Positions 7,471-15,797 of a stretch of DNA of 43,881 nt are shown here, in pieces. The DNA comes from Alphaproteobacteria bacterium UBA7691 (GTDB lineage Bacteria > Pseudomonadota > Alphaproteobacteria > Ferrovibrionales > Ferrovibrionaceae), in the NCBI GenBank assembly GCA_002482765.1, contig DLGP01000095.1, positions 61,847-105,727 of the forward strand. Direction: 5' to 3'. The notes under the pieces are model-generated. The model was not told the DNA's origin. It saw only the letters and a list, made by a program, of their open reading frames with translations, and ran no database searches. Each line of letters opens with the position of its first letter. Within the stretch, counting starts at the first letter, position 1. The position numbers were made by a program, and so were the translations under genes.

Positions 7471-8411
7471 GCGCGGGCCTGCCAGTAGCGGTCAAAGGCG
7501 GCGGCGCTGTCATAGGCCGGCACATAGCCGAATTGCGCCTTGAGCCGGGTGTTATCCAGCACCGGGCGGTATTGCAGGAACAGCACCTGAGCCGGGCCGA
7601 GATTGGTCAGGCCAAGCCGGTTGGCGGCCCAGAGCGCGCCGCGCATAACGCCCGGCGGCAGCGCCAGATAAGGCTTGCCGATGCGCGCCGCAATCTGGCG
7701 CAGGGTGAGCGCGCCATCGCCGGCCAGATTGTAGATGCCGGCTGGCCCGGCTTCCTGCAAAGCTGTGGCATGCTGCAATGCGCCCACCACATCACTTTCG
7801 GCCACAAAGCTGAAGGGTGTGCTGGCGCCCAGCAGGCCGGTGATCAGCGGGCGTTCAAATATCGCCGTGATCTGGTTGGCGACGCCGGGGCCAAGCACGG
7901 TGCAGGGCCGGAACACCACCTGTTCCAGTGCGGGCTGCATCTGCCGCCAGCGCGCCAGCATTTCCTCCACCAGGCGTTTGTTGCGGGCATAGGGAAAATC
8001 CGCATTGCCGCGCAGCGCATCGGTTTCGCAGAGCGGCACCGGATTATCGGCATGGTAGCCATAGGCGGCGCCGCTGGAGGTGACCACCAGCCGCCGCACC
8101 CCGGCCGCCTGGCAGGCTTGCAGCACATTTTCGGTACCGCCCACATCGATGGTATAATCCAGCGCCGCATCGCCGCCCGCCGCCACCACGGAAGCCAGAT
8201 GCACCACCACACGCGGCCGGATTTGCTCAAACAGGCCGCGCAAGGCGGCGCCATCGCGGATATCGCCCTGGTGAAAACCGGCCTGGGCCGGGCAATCCGC
8301 CAGGGCGCGGCGATCCAGGCCGATCACCGGCTCGCCGCCGGGTATTGCTGCCAGCCGCTTGAGCAGGGCCGCGCCGATGAAACCGGCGGCGCCGGTGATG
8401 AGCACGCTCAT
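7467..8411 (-). CDS. NAD-dependent epimerase/dehydratase-type extended SDR
   Basis: A 314-residue extended short-chain dehydrogenase. The N-terminal GAAGFIG (residues 7-13) binds NAD(P). Ser112/Ser113 in VVTSSGAAYG and the pair Tyr141-x3-Lys145 (YARNK) form the catalytic site. The family includes nucleotide-sugar epimerases and 3-beta-hydroxysteroid dehydrogenase-like enzymes. No sugar-nucleotide genes are adjacent, while a BASS-family transporter and an FMO overlap it on either side by 4 bases each. A role on a steroid- or terpenoid-like alcohol or ketone is therefore the better guess. Start ATG 8411 sits in the ATGA overlap with the transporter stop. Confidence 0.85.
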   Translation of the reverse strand: MSVLITGAAGFIGAALLKRLAAIPGGEPVIGLDRRALADCPAQAGFHQGDIRDGAALRGLFEQIRPRVVVHLASVVAAGGDAALDYTIDVGGTENVLQACQAAGVRRLVVTSSGAAYGYHADNPVPLCETDALRGNADFPYARNKRLVEEMLARWRQMQPALEQVVFRPCTVLGPGVANQITAIFERPLITGLLGASTPFSFVAESDVVGALQHATALQEAGPAGIYNLAGDGALTLRQIAARIGKPYLALPPGVMRGALWAANRLGLTNLGPAQVLFLQYRPVLDNTRLKAQFGYVPAYDSAAAFDRYWQARA

Positions 8412-9316
8412 GCCTGGCCCGCCTTGCGATCCTGGCGGCGCCAGAAACTGGCCAGGGTCCAGCCCGAAACGATATGCCAGATGCCCCAGCCGGCGGCGAT
8501 CAAAGCCGCGCCGCCCAGGGCATCAAAATGATTCAGGATCAGCGCCAGGCCGAGGCCGGAATTCTGCATGCCGACCTCGATGGTGATGGCGCGGGTATCA
8601 GGCCTGTTCAGCCCGGCGATGCGCGACACGCCCCAGCCGACGCTGAGCGCCAGCGCGTTATGCAATGCCACCAGCGGGATGATGATGCCCAGGAAACCGA
8701 GCAGGTATTTGCCATTGGCGATGGCGGCGGCGGCAATGAACAGCACCAGGAACAGGAATGAGCCGGTTTGAAACGGCTTGCGCAGCCGCGCCGCCAGGGC
8801 CGGCCGCTGATGCGCCAGCAGCATGCCGGCCAGCATCGGCAGGCCGAGGATGGCGGCGGTGGACAGGATGAAGGACAGCGGCTCGATCTCGATCTGGCGC
8901 AAAAGCGCGGCGGTATCGGGATTAAGCCCGGCCCAGAACAGGATGTTGAGCGGCGTGGAAAGCACCGCCAGCACCGAGGACAGGCCGGTGACGCAGACCG
9001 AAAGCGCCGTATTGCCGCGCCCCATATGAGTGATCAGGTTGGACAGGTTGCCGCCCGGGCAGGCGCCGACAATGATCATGCCCAGCGCCACGGATGGATG
9101 CGGCTTGAGCAGCATGGTCAGCGCCCAGGTGGCAGCCGGCAGCAGCAGCACTTGCGCCGCCATGCCCAGCAGCGGCGCAAATGGCTTGCGCAACACGGCG
9201 GCAAAATCGCTGAGGCGCAAATCCAGCGCCACGCCGAACATGATCAGGGCCAGCACTAGGCCAAGCACGAGCTGTCCGGTGCTGTCGAGCCGCAGCACCA
9301 CCTCGTCTATCGCCAT
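8408..9316 (-). CDS. Bile acid:sodium symporter (BASS) family transporter
   Basis: A 302-residue inner-membrane protein with about nine or ten hydrophobic helices. The conserved crossover and Na-site motifs are present: GACPGGNLSNLIT (about residues 83-95) and EVGMQNSGLG in the C-terminal half, the second being the hallmark Glu-x-x-x-Gln-Asn of the SBF family. BASS transporters use the sodium gradient to import organic anions such as bile acids, pantoate or other carboxylates. ATG 9316 has GGGGGA upstream at a spacing of 4. Its stop codon overlaps the SDR start. The substrate probably feeds the SDR and FMO behind it. Confidence 0.9.
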   Translation of the reverse strand: MAIDEVVLRLDSTGQLVLGLVLALIMFGVALDLRLSDFAAVLRKPFAPLLGMAAQVLLLPAATWALTMLLKPHPSVALGMIIVGACPGGNLSNLITHMGRGNTALSVCVTGLSSVLAVLSTPLNILFWAGLNPDTAALLRQIEIEPLSFILSTAAILGLPMLAGMLLAHQRPALAARLRKPFQTGSFLFLVLFIAAAAIANGKYLLGFLGIIIPLVALHNALALSVGWGVSRIAGLNRPDTRAITIEVGMQNSGLGLALILNHFDALGGAALIAAGWGIWHIVSGWTLASFWRRQDRKAGQA

Positions 9317-9360
9317 GGCTTCCCCCGTTATGCCAGCCTGCTATGGGCCAGTCTGCTATC

Positions 9361-9828
9361 TCAGGATGCAGCTTTGCCCGGGGTTGGTTGGGTTTTCAAG
9401 AGCGCGCCGACACAATCCGCATCAGCCACGCTGGCGCCACGGCGCCGCGCCAGCACTTCGGCATGCTGCACCCGCAGCGAGGCCGGGGCATCGCCGGGAT
9501 AGAGCACAAACAGCAGCACGCAGGCCGGCTGGTCAGACAGATACTGCCAGATTTCCGCCGGTGCCTCGCGCCGCACCTGGCCCGGCGGGCCAAACAGCGC
9601 GCGTAATTCGGCTGCCGTCTTGGCCACGGCATCCTGGCTGATCGGGCGGCGCGGCGGCTCGCCCGGCACAGCCGGCGGCGGCGCCAGCACCAGATTCAGG
9701 TCTTCCTTCGGCTCGGCCGGCACAACCACCGGCGCTTCAACCACCGGCGGCGGCTTGGGCGCAGCACCACAAGCCGCCAGCACCAGAAGCAGCAGCGCCG
9801 GAAGGGCGCTGCGCAGGAATACAGACAT
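9361..9828 (-). CDS. Small alphaproteobacterial lipoprotein, function unknown
   Basis: 155 residues with a clear lipoprotein signal: a hydrophobic run and lipobox LAAC with Cys20. A proline-rich linker (PKPPPVVEAP...) follows. The compact C-terminal half begins AELRALFGPPGQVRREAPAEIWQYL and then CVLLFVLYP. This layout (Leu-x-x-x-Phe-Gly-x-Pro, then Glu-x-x-Ala-Glu-Ile-Trp-Gln-Tyr) resembles small BamE/SmpA-like outer-membrane lipoproteins. That likeness is by eye only. It starts 12 bases after the bactofilin stop, so the two are probably co-expressed; envelope or cell-shape context fits. Confidence 0.8.
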   Translation of the reverse strand: MSVFLRSALPALLLLVLAACGAAPKPPPVVEAPVVVPAEPKEDLNLVLAPPPAVPGEPPRRPISQDAVAKTAAELRALFGPPGQVRREAPAEIWQYLSDQPACVLLFVLYPGDAPASLRVQHAEVLARRRGASVADADCVGALLKTQPTPGKAAS

Positions 9829-9840
9829 GTTGGCCGCCGA

Positions 9841-10653
9841 TTACTCGGCGGCGGCAGACGTGGCGAGGCGGCCGGACGCCACGGTCTGCACCGTGCCGCT
9901 CAATTCGCCGCCACATTCCACTTCGATCTGGCCATAGGCAATCTCGCCCATCACCTTGCCGGTGCCGCGGATCAGCAGGCGGCCGCGCACACTGAGCTTG
10001 CCTTCAAAGCGGCCACGGATTTCGGCTTCGTCGATCTCGGCGGCGCCTTTGAACTGGCCGGTTTCGGCGATTTCGACAAAACGGCTGTCGCTGAGCGTGG
10101 CTTCCACCTTGCCCTCAACCACCACCTTGTCGCAGGCGGTGATCTGGCCGGTGAGGCTGATTTCGCGGCCGATGATCAGCACCTTGGGCTCGGGTGAATC
10201 ATTCCGCGGCGCGGCGGCGCTGGAGGCCGGCATGGCCGGCACCGGGTTGAACACGGTGGGCGCGGCAGCCGGCGTGGCCGGGCGCTGCTGGCCCAGATCC
10301 ATCGCCGGGCGCTTGGCGATTTCGGGGCGGAAAGTGGGGGTGCCGGAAGCGGGATTGTCGCTCATGCTGGACGGTCCTTGATTGGCGGCTGCGGGAAAGA
10401 CGGAAGGATTGGGCAGGCTGGGCCGGCCGAAGCGCTGCAAATGCAGCGGCACCGGCGGCAGGTCGTCGGCGGCGGCCTTGAGCGGCGCCGGCGCAACGGC
10501 AACGGGTTCAGGCTCGCCCATTTCGGCCGGCGGCGCGGCGCTGCTGCTGGCCAAGGCCACGGCCGGCAGTTCCTTTGGCGGCGCTGCCTTCGGCGGCGGC
10601 GCGGCGGGCAATATGGCGGCGGATGACTCTACTGGCTTCTTGCGACCAAACAT
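9841..10653 (-). CDS. Bactofilin (polymer-forming cytoskeletal protein)
   Basis: A 270-residue protein with a long Pro/Ala-rich disordered N-terminus (about residues 10-145) and a C-terminal bactofilin (DUF583) beta-helix beginning PKVLIIGREISLTGQI. Each turn carries the typical short repeats: VVVEGKVEATL, VEIAETGQFKGA, IRGRFEGKLSV, LLIRGTGKVMGEI. Bactofilins self-assemble without nucleotide and scaffold cell-wall enzymes, stalks or polar structures. The start at 10653 (MFGRKKP) was chosen because GAGGGG lies 7 bases upstream. It sits between an EI24-type membrane protein and a lipoprotein. The N-terminal extension is long for the family. Confidence 0.93.
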   Translation of the reverse strand: MFGRKKPVESSAAILPAAPPPKAAPPKELPAVALASSSAAPPAEMGEPEPVAVAPAPLKAAADDLPPVPLHLQRFGRPSLPNPSVFPAAANQGPSSMSDNPASGTPTFRPEIAKRPAMDLGQQRPATPAAAPTVFNPVPAMPASSAAAPRNDSPEPKVLIIGREISLTGQITACDKVVVEGKVEATLSDSRFVEIAETGQFKGAAEIDEAEIRGRFEGKLSVRGRLLIRGTGKVMGEIAYGQIEVECGGELSGTVQTVASGRLATSAAAE

Positions 10654-10717
10654 GCGGTAACCCCTCATCCCTGATGCTGTACCAACCACCGGACGCCCTG
10701 GCCTGGCCGCTCTGGCC

Positions 10718-11413
10718 TCACCCCCGCCGTGGCATCCCTGGTGCCGCCGGCAGACGCTTGAAGATATGGACCATAAACGCGGTGGCGACGATCGGCACAA
10801 CCAGATTTAGCAGAGGAATGGTTAACAGAAGAACAATGAGCAGACCAGACAACCACAAGTCGCCGCGATGGCGCCGCCGCAGCATTTCCATCTCGCCGCG
10901 CGGCAGATAACGGCTGGCGACCAATTCATAATATTCGCGGCTGACCAGATAGCCGTTCACGGCATAGAATAACGCCAGCTTGAGCGGCGGCAAGAACAGC
11001 AGCAGCAGATAGAGCGGCAGCAGCAGCAGGTTGATGCCCAGCACGGTGAGCAGGAAACGCAGCGATTGCAGCAGCGAAGCGGCCGTGGCAAGCGGTTTGC
11101 CGGGCGGATCGGCCGGATAGTATTTCGCTTCCACCGCATCGGCCACATCATCCAGAAACAGGCCGATGGCGGCGGTCATCACCAGCGGAAACAGCAGCAG
11201 CTTGAGCAGGAAGGCGCCCAGGCCGGACAGCACCGCGATCAGGCTGTCCAGCCAGCCGGTGCCGGTGGTGGGCAGCAGGCCGATGCCGTACCAGACGGCA
11301 AATCCCAGCAGCACAAACACCACAATGGAAATGCCCAGGCTGCGCAGCAGCACGCGCCGGAAAGCCGGATCGGGCAGCTGCGCAATGGCCAGGCGAAGGG
11401 CCGCAGCGATCAT
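10718..11413 (-). CDS. EI24/CysZ-like inner-membrane protein
   Basis: 231 residues with several strong hydrophobic helices: ISIVVFVLLGFAVWYGIGL, FLLKLLLFPLVMTAAIGLFL, VLGINLLLLPLYLLLLFLPP and LWLSGLLIVLLLTIPLLNLVVPIVA. The sequences FLDDVADAVEAKYYP and NGYLVSREYYELV are typical of the EI24 domain (CysZ/YhgE region). CysZ itself aids sulfate uptake, but many alphaproteobacterial members have no known job and no sulfur genes are near. Its ATG overlaps the amidase stop by 4 bases, with GGAG 5 bases upstream, so translation is coupled. It ends 64 bases before bactofilin. Confidence 0.82.
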   Translation of the reverse strand: MIAAALRLAIAQLPDPAFRRVLLRSLGISIVVFVLLGFAVWYGIGLLPTTGTGWLDSLIAVLSGLGAFLLKLLLFPLVMTAAIGLFLDDVADAVEAKYYPADPPGKPLATAASLLQSLRFLLTVLGINLLLLPLYLLLLFLPPLKLALFYAVNGYLVSREYYELVASRYLPRGEMEMLRRRHRGDLWLSGLLIVLLLTIPLLNLVVPIVATAFMVHIFKRLPAAPGMPRRG

Positions 11414-12846
11414 CGCGGCTCCACCGGGTTATGCGTGCCGAGCGCCAGGTCGGCTTCAAGCAAGGCCGATAGCGCCAGCAATTCCGCCTCGCCGCGCGGC
11501 CGCGCCACCAGTTGCAGGCCAACCGGCAGGCCGGATTTGGTGAAGCCGACCGGCACCGAAATCGCCGGCGTGCCGGTGAGCGTGACGGCGAAGGTCAGCA
11601 CCAGCCAGGAGATGTAGGTATCAAATTTGCGGCCATTGACCTCTTCCAGATAGCGCACGCGATGATCAAAGGGCGGCGCCACCACGGTGGGCAAAGCAAG
11701 GAAATCATGGCGTTCAAAAAACGCCGCGATGCGGTTATAGAGCGCACCCTGCTGCTGCCGTGCGATGGCAATTTCCTCGGCGCTATGCTGCAAGCCCTTC
11801 TGGGCATTCCAGATCACTTCCGGCTTGACCAGTTCCTGCTTGTCCTTGATGCGCGGCCACACACTGGCGGCGAAGTTGATGGCGCGCAGCACCTGGAAAC
11901 AATCCTCGGCATCCTTGAAGCTGGGGGCGCGGTCATCCACCGTGGCGCCGAGTTTTTCCAGCCGGCGCATTGCCGCCTGGCACACCTCCACCACTTCCGG
12001 GTCAACCGGGCAGAGTTCCAGATCCGGGCTGAAGGCGATGCGGCAGCCGCCGGCAAAACGGCTCGGCAGCCGGCCCAGCGCCAACTGGCGATCCACGGCG
12101 GCGACAAAACTTTCACCCGGCGGCGGCAGGGTGAGCGGATCGCGGGTATCGAGGCCGCTTTGCGCATCCAGCAGCAAAGCCACATCGCCCACCGTGCGGC
12201 CCATCGGGCCGTTCACCGCCAGGGTGTCAAACGGCAGCGCGCGCGGCCCGGTGGCAACCCGGCCCGGCGACGGCCGCAGCCCGACCACGCCGGCAAAGCT
12301 GGCCGGAATGCGCAAAGAGCCGCCCAGATCGGAGCCATCGGCCAGCCAGACCTCGCCGGTGGCCACCGCCACCGCCGAACCGCCGGACGAGCCGCCCGGG
12401 GTGAGCGCGGTGTTCCACGGATTGGTGGTGGTACCGAACACATCGTTGAAGGTTTGTGCGCCGGCGCCGAATTCCGGCGTATTGGCCTTGGCGACAATCA
12501 GCGCGCCCTTGGCTTCCAGCCGCTCCACCGACCAGTCCGAGCGGGTGGAGATATGATCGGCAAAGGCGCGGCTGCCCCAGGTGGTGCGCACGCCAGACAC
12601 TTCAACCAGATCCTTGATCGCCATCGGCAGGCCATAGAGATAGCCCGGGCCGGGATTTTCCGGCCGCTCCAGCCGTGCGGCGGCAGCGCGCGCACGCTCG
12701 AAGCAGCGCGTCGGCAGCGCATTCACCTTCGGCTCCACCTCGGCGATACGCGCCTCGGCGGCATCAATCAGTTCGGCGGGGGTGAAATCGCCGTTTTTCA
12801 GGCCATCCACGGCCTGGCGCGCCGTCAACCGGATCAACTCGTTCAT
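11410..12846 (-). CDS. Amidase signature family amidase
   Basis: A 478-residue amidohydrolase with the Ser-cisSer-Lys triad of the family: Lys78 in MAIKDLVEV, Ser153 in TPGGSSGGSAVAVATG and Ser177 in GSDLGGSLRIPASFAG. The spacing between the two serines (24) equals that of malonamidase E2. It hydrolyses an amide to acid and ammonia; the substrate cannot be read from the sequence. It lacks the partners of the GatCAB amidotransferase and is probably a catabolic amidase. ATG 12846 is preferred over the in-frame GTG 12864 because GGAGG and GAGGA lie between them. It is the first gene of the long minus-strand run down to 6211 and is divergent from the adenosine kinase. Confidence 0.9.
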   Translation of the reverse strand: MNELIRLTARQAVDGLKNGDFTPAELIDAAEARIAEVEPKVNALPTRCFERARAAAARLERPENPGPGYLYGLPMAIKDLVEVSGVRTTWGSRAFADHISTRSDWSVERLEAKGALIVAKANTPEFGAGAQTFNDVFGTTTNPWNTALTPGGSSGGSAVAVATGEVWLADGSDLGGSLRIPASFAGVVGLRPSPGRVATGPRALPFDTLAVNGPMGRTVGDVALLLDAQSGLDTRDPLTLPPPGESFVAAVDRQLALGRLPSRFAGGCRIAFSPDLELCPVDPEVVEVCQAAMRRLEKLGATVDDRAPSFKDAEDCFQVLRAINFAASVWPRIKDKQELVKPEVIWNAQKGLQHSAEEIAIARQQQGALYNRIAAFFERHDFLALPTVVAPPFDHRVRYLEEVNGRKFDTYISWLVLTFAVTLTGTPAISVPVGFTKSGLPVGLQLVARPRGEAELLALSALLEADLALGTHNPVEPR

Positions 12847-12933
12847 AGTGTCCTCATCCTCCACCGAATTGCGTTCTTTTCATGGCCGGGGTAAGGGAGA
12901 GTAACCATAAACTTTCACACCGGGTAGGCTTCC

Positions 12934-13950
12934 ATGACCGTTACCAACTCCACCCCAGCCGACAAGCGCGGCGTTCTGGCGATTGGCAATGCCATCGTGG
13001 ACGTGCTGGCCCAGGTGGATGATGGCTTCCTGCAACAGCATGGCATGAACAAGGCGCATATGACGCTGATCGATGCCGAGCGCGCCGAAGCCATCTATGC
13101 CGCCATGCCGGCCGCCAAGGTGCGCATGTCGGGCGGTTCGGCAGCCAATACCGCTGCCGGCATCGCCATGCTGGGTGGTGCTGTGCGTTTTGTCGGCCGC
13201 GTGCGCAACGACGAGCTGGGTGATGCCTTCAGCGCCGATATCCGCAAGATCGGCGTGGGTTTTGACACCAGCCCGGCCCAGGACGGCCCGGCCACGGCGC
13301 GCTGCCTGATCCTGGTGACACCGGATGCCCAGCGCACCATGAACACCTATCTCGGCGCCTGCGCCCAGATGACGCCCGAGGATATCGACCCCGCCGCCAT
13401 TGCCGCCGCCCAGGTGACCTATCTGGAAGGGTATCTATGGGACCAGCCGCATGCCAAGGAAGCCATGCGCAAGGCGATGCGGCTGACCCATGAAGCCGGC
13501 GGCAAGGTGGCGATGACGCTGTCTGATGCCTTCTGCGTTGAACGCCACCGCGCCGAATTCCAGCATCTGGTGGAGCATAACATCGACATCCTGTTCGCCA
13601 ATGAAAGCGAGATCGTGTCGCTGTACCAGACCAGCGATTTTGACGGCGCCTTGCAGCATGTGCGCGATCATGTCGACGTGGCGGCGCTGACCCGCTCGGA
13701 AAAAGGCTCGGTGATCCTGGCCGGGCAGAATGTGCATATCATCGATGCCGTGCCGGGGGTGAGCGTGGTGGATACCACTGGCGCCGGCGATCTTTACGCT
13801 GCCGGTTTTCTGCATGGCTATGTCGAAGGCTTTGACCTGCATGCCTGCGGCCGGCTTGGCAGCCTGTGCGCGGCGGAAGTGATCAGCCATGTCGGCGCCC
13901 GGCCGCAGATCGATCTCAAACCCTTTGTGGCGCAAGCCCTTAAGGGTTGA
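12934..13950 (+). CDS. Adenosine kinase-like PfkB family sugar kinase
   Basis: 338 residues. The N-terminal ribokinase/PfkB signature is GGSAANTAAGIAMLGG and the C-terminal signature is DTTGAGDLYAAGFLHG, with catalytic Asp286 in the GAGD anion hole. The opening GVLAIGNAIVDVLAQVDDGFL and the overall length match proteins annotated as adenosine kinase in alphaproteobacteria; these phosphorylate adenosine (or another nucleoside or sugar) with ATP in the cytoplasm. A short AGG lies 5 bases before ATG 12934. The gene stands alone, divergent from the amidase, and is followed by a long perfect hairpin repeat that may end its transcript. Confidence 0.9.
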   Translation: MTVTNSTPADKRGVLAIGNAIVDVLAQVDDGFLQQHGMNKAHMTLIDAERAEAIYAAMPAAKVRMSGGSAANTAAGIAMLGGAVRFVGRVRNDELGDAFSADIRKIGVGFDTSPAQDGPATARCLILVTPDAQRTMNTYLGACAQMTPEDIDPAAIAAAQVTYLEGYLWDQPHAKEAMRKAMRLTHEAGGKVAMTLSDAFCVERHRAEFQHLVEHNIDILFANESEIVSLYQTSDFDGALQHVRDHVDVAALTRSEKGSVILAGQNVHIIDAVPGVSVVDTTGAGDLYAAGFLHGYVEGFDLHACGRLGSLCAAEVISHVGARPQIDLKPFVAQALKG

Positions 13951-13960
13951 TCGCAACCGT

Positions 13961-14056
13961 CGTCATGCGCGGACTTGATCCGCGCATCTCTCCTTGGCCT
14001 GCAATTCTTGGAAAAGACGAAAAAGCGAGATGCGCGGATCAAGTCCGCGCATGACG
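13961..14056. repeat. Head-to-head palindromic repeat pair (REP/BIME-like), 30-bp perfect arms
   Basis: The 30-bp unit at 13961-13990 (starts CGTCATGCGC, ends CGCATCTC) recurs as an exact reverse complement at 14027-14056, separated by 36 bases. Each unit is itself palindromic (GCGCGGA...TCCGCGC). The RNA would form one long perfect 30-bp hairpin or two short ones. It lies 10 bases after the adenosine kinase stop and may act as a transcript end. It belongs to the same CGTCAT...CATC family found elsewhere in the window. Confidence 0.9.
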
Positions 14057-14226
14057 AGAGGGGGAGAAACCTGCCCTAAAAATGCGGCCGCGATCTTGAA
14101 GCATACATATCGGCTGCCGCCATATATGATAGTTGGCGCACAAATATTATTCATTGCGGCAACGGCTTGAACCTGGGCGGCGGACCTCTACGCTGCCGCC
14201 CGGTTCAGTGAAGGAAAGCCTTGCCC

Positions 14227-15471
14227 ATGTTCAGCCGTTTCACACGCCCGATCTGCCTGCCGGTTTTCTGCCTGCTGGCGCTGCTGCTCGGCAGCGGCCC
14301 GGCCCAGGCGGCCGAAACCATCCGCATCGCCTTCATTGATGCGCTGTCCGGCGGCGCGGCGGCGGTGACGCAGAACGGCCTCAATCATTTCCGTTTCATG
14401 GCCGAGCGCCTGTCAAAAGCCGGGCGCAGCTACGAGATCGTGGCCTACGACAACAAGCTCAGCCCGCAGGAAAGCATCGTGGCGGCGCAAAAGGCGCTGG
14501 ATGCCGGCATCCGCATCATCGCCCAGGGCAATTCCTCGGCGGTGGCGGCGGCTTTGGTGGATTTCCTCGACAAGCATAACGAACGTAATCCCGGCCAGCA
14601 GGCGCTGTTCCTGAATTACGCCGCCATCGACCCGGCATTGACCAATGACAAATGCTCGCCCTGGCATTTCCGCTTCGATGCCCATGCCGATATGAAGATG
14701 CAGGCGCTGACCAATTTCCTTGCCGGCAAGGCTGCGGTGAAGCGGGTTTACCTGATCAACCAGGATTATTCCTTCGGCCAGGCGGTGCGTAAATCAGCGC
14801 TCGACATGCTGCAAGCAAAACGGCCCGATATCCAGATTGTCGGCGACGAATTGCACCAGATGGCCAAGATCACCGATTTTTCGCCTTATGTGGCCAAGAT
14901 CAAGGCCAGCGGCGCCGATAGTGTGATTACCGGCAATTGGGGCAATGATCTGGCTTTGCTGCTCAAGGCCGCCGCCGATGCCGGGCTCAATCTGGATTGG
15001 TACACCTATTACGCCAGCGGCATCGGCAGCCCCACGGCGGTGCGCCAGACCGGGCTGGCACATCGGGTTTATGGCGTGATCGAAGGCCAGGCCAACGATC
15101 CCGGCGCCGATGCCGATGGCATCGAGAGCGCCTATCGCGCCCGTTTCCAGGGCAGCTTCAATGTGCCGCGTATCCGCGCTTTGATGGAAATGCTGGATCA
15201 GGCGGTAAGTCGCAGCCCGGGCGATCTGTCGGCCCGGGCGCTGGCGCGGGCTTTGTCGGGCGCCGAATACCGCACCATGTATGGCGCCACGGCGCAGTTG
15301 CGCCGCGCCGATCATCAATTGCTGCAAGACCTGGTGATTGCCTCGCTCGGGCCGTTGCAGGACGGCATGAAATTCGATGAGGAAGCCACCGGCTGGGGCT
15401 GGCGCAGCATGGGCCGCATCGCCGCCCAGGCCACCGCCCTGCCCACCAGCTGCAAGATGCCGGCGCTGTAG
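14227..15471 (+). CDS. Periplasmic branched-chain amino acid-type ABC substrate-binding protein
   Basis: A 414-residue type I periplasmic binding protein. The signal peptide covers about residues 1-28 (FCLLALLLGSGPAQA, then AE). The mature start ETIRIAFIDALSGGAAAVTQNG is the classical LivJ/LivK-family opening. VYLINQDYSFGQAVRKSALD and FSPYVAKIKASGADSVITGNWGNDLALLLKAA are the conserved hinge-side segments. It would capture an amino acid, amide or aromatic acid for an ABC importer, but no permease or ATPase gene is near, so it is an orphan component. ATG 14227 is chosen; TTG 14221, closer to AAGGA, is possible. It lies between two clusters of palindromic repeats. Confidence 0.9.
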   Translation: MFSRFTRPICLPVFCLLALLLGSGPAQAAETIRIAFIDALSGGAAAVTQNGLNHFRFMAERLSKAGRSYEIVAYDNKLSPQESIVAAQKALDAGIRIIAQGNSSAVAAALVDFLDKHNERNPGQQALFLNYAAIDPALTNDKCSPWHFRFDAHADMKMQALTNFLAGKAAVKRVYLINQDYSFGQAVRKSALDMLQAKRPDIQIVGDELHQMAKITDFSPYVAKIKASGADSVITGNWGNDLALLLKAAADAGLNLDWYTYYASGIGSPTAVRQTGLAHRVYGVIEGQANDPGADADGIESAYRARFQGSFNVPRIRALMEMLDQAVSRSPGDLSARALARALSGAEYRTMYGATAQLRRADHQLLQDLVIASLGPLQDGMKFDEEATGWGWRSMGRIAAQATALPTSCKMPAL

Positions 15472-15539
15472 TTGCGGGAATATGCCTGGGCTTGTCCCAC
15501 GGCTGTCCGGTTCAGGTTTTTGATCGTTGGCTGCGGCCA

Positions 15540-15660
15540 GAATTCACAACTAAGTCGTCATGGTCGGCGGCGGCCGACCATCCACGAGTCGTTGGTTTTC
15601 CGCCGGTAAAAAAAGCAACACATGGATGGTACGCCTTCGCGTACCATGACGATCTTTGTT
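15540..15660. repeat. BIME-like repeat pair, copy 1 (long version)
   Basis: A forward unit at 15556-15585 (CGTCATGGTCGG...CCGACCATCCAC) faces a reverse unit at 15622-15651 (ATGGATGGTACGC...GCGTACCATGACG). The flanks GAATTCAC on the left and ATCTTTGTT on the right are shared with copy 2 at 38418-38531, so the repeated element is about 115-120 bp, not just the two palindromes. Confidence 0.9.
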
Positions 15661-15707
15661 ATGGGACACAGGCTGGTGATGATGCTGGGCGGAAGGTCCC
15701 CCAAAGT

Positions 15708-15797
15708 CGTCATGCCCGCGAAAGCGGGCATCCATTTTTTGCCGGAAAATTAAATAAAAACTAACAAAATGGGATACCCGCTGGCGCGGGTATGACG
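15708..15797. repeat. BIME-like repeat pair with Cys-type stem (CCCGC/GCGGG)
   Basis: The forward unit 15708-15735 reads CGTCATGCCCGC, then AAAGCGGGCATCCAT. The reverse unit 15769-15797 reads ATGGGATACCCGC and GCGGGTATGACG. The stems differ between units but preserve pairing. They are separated by an A/T-rich spacer. Same family as the other CGTCAT repeats. Confidence 0.88.
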
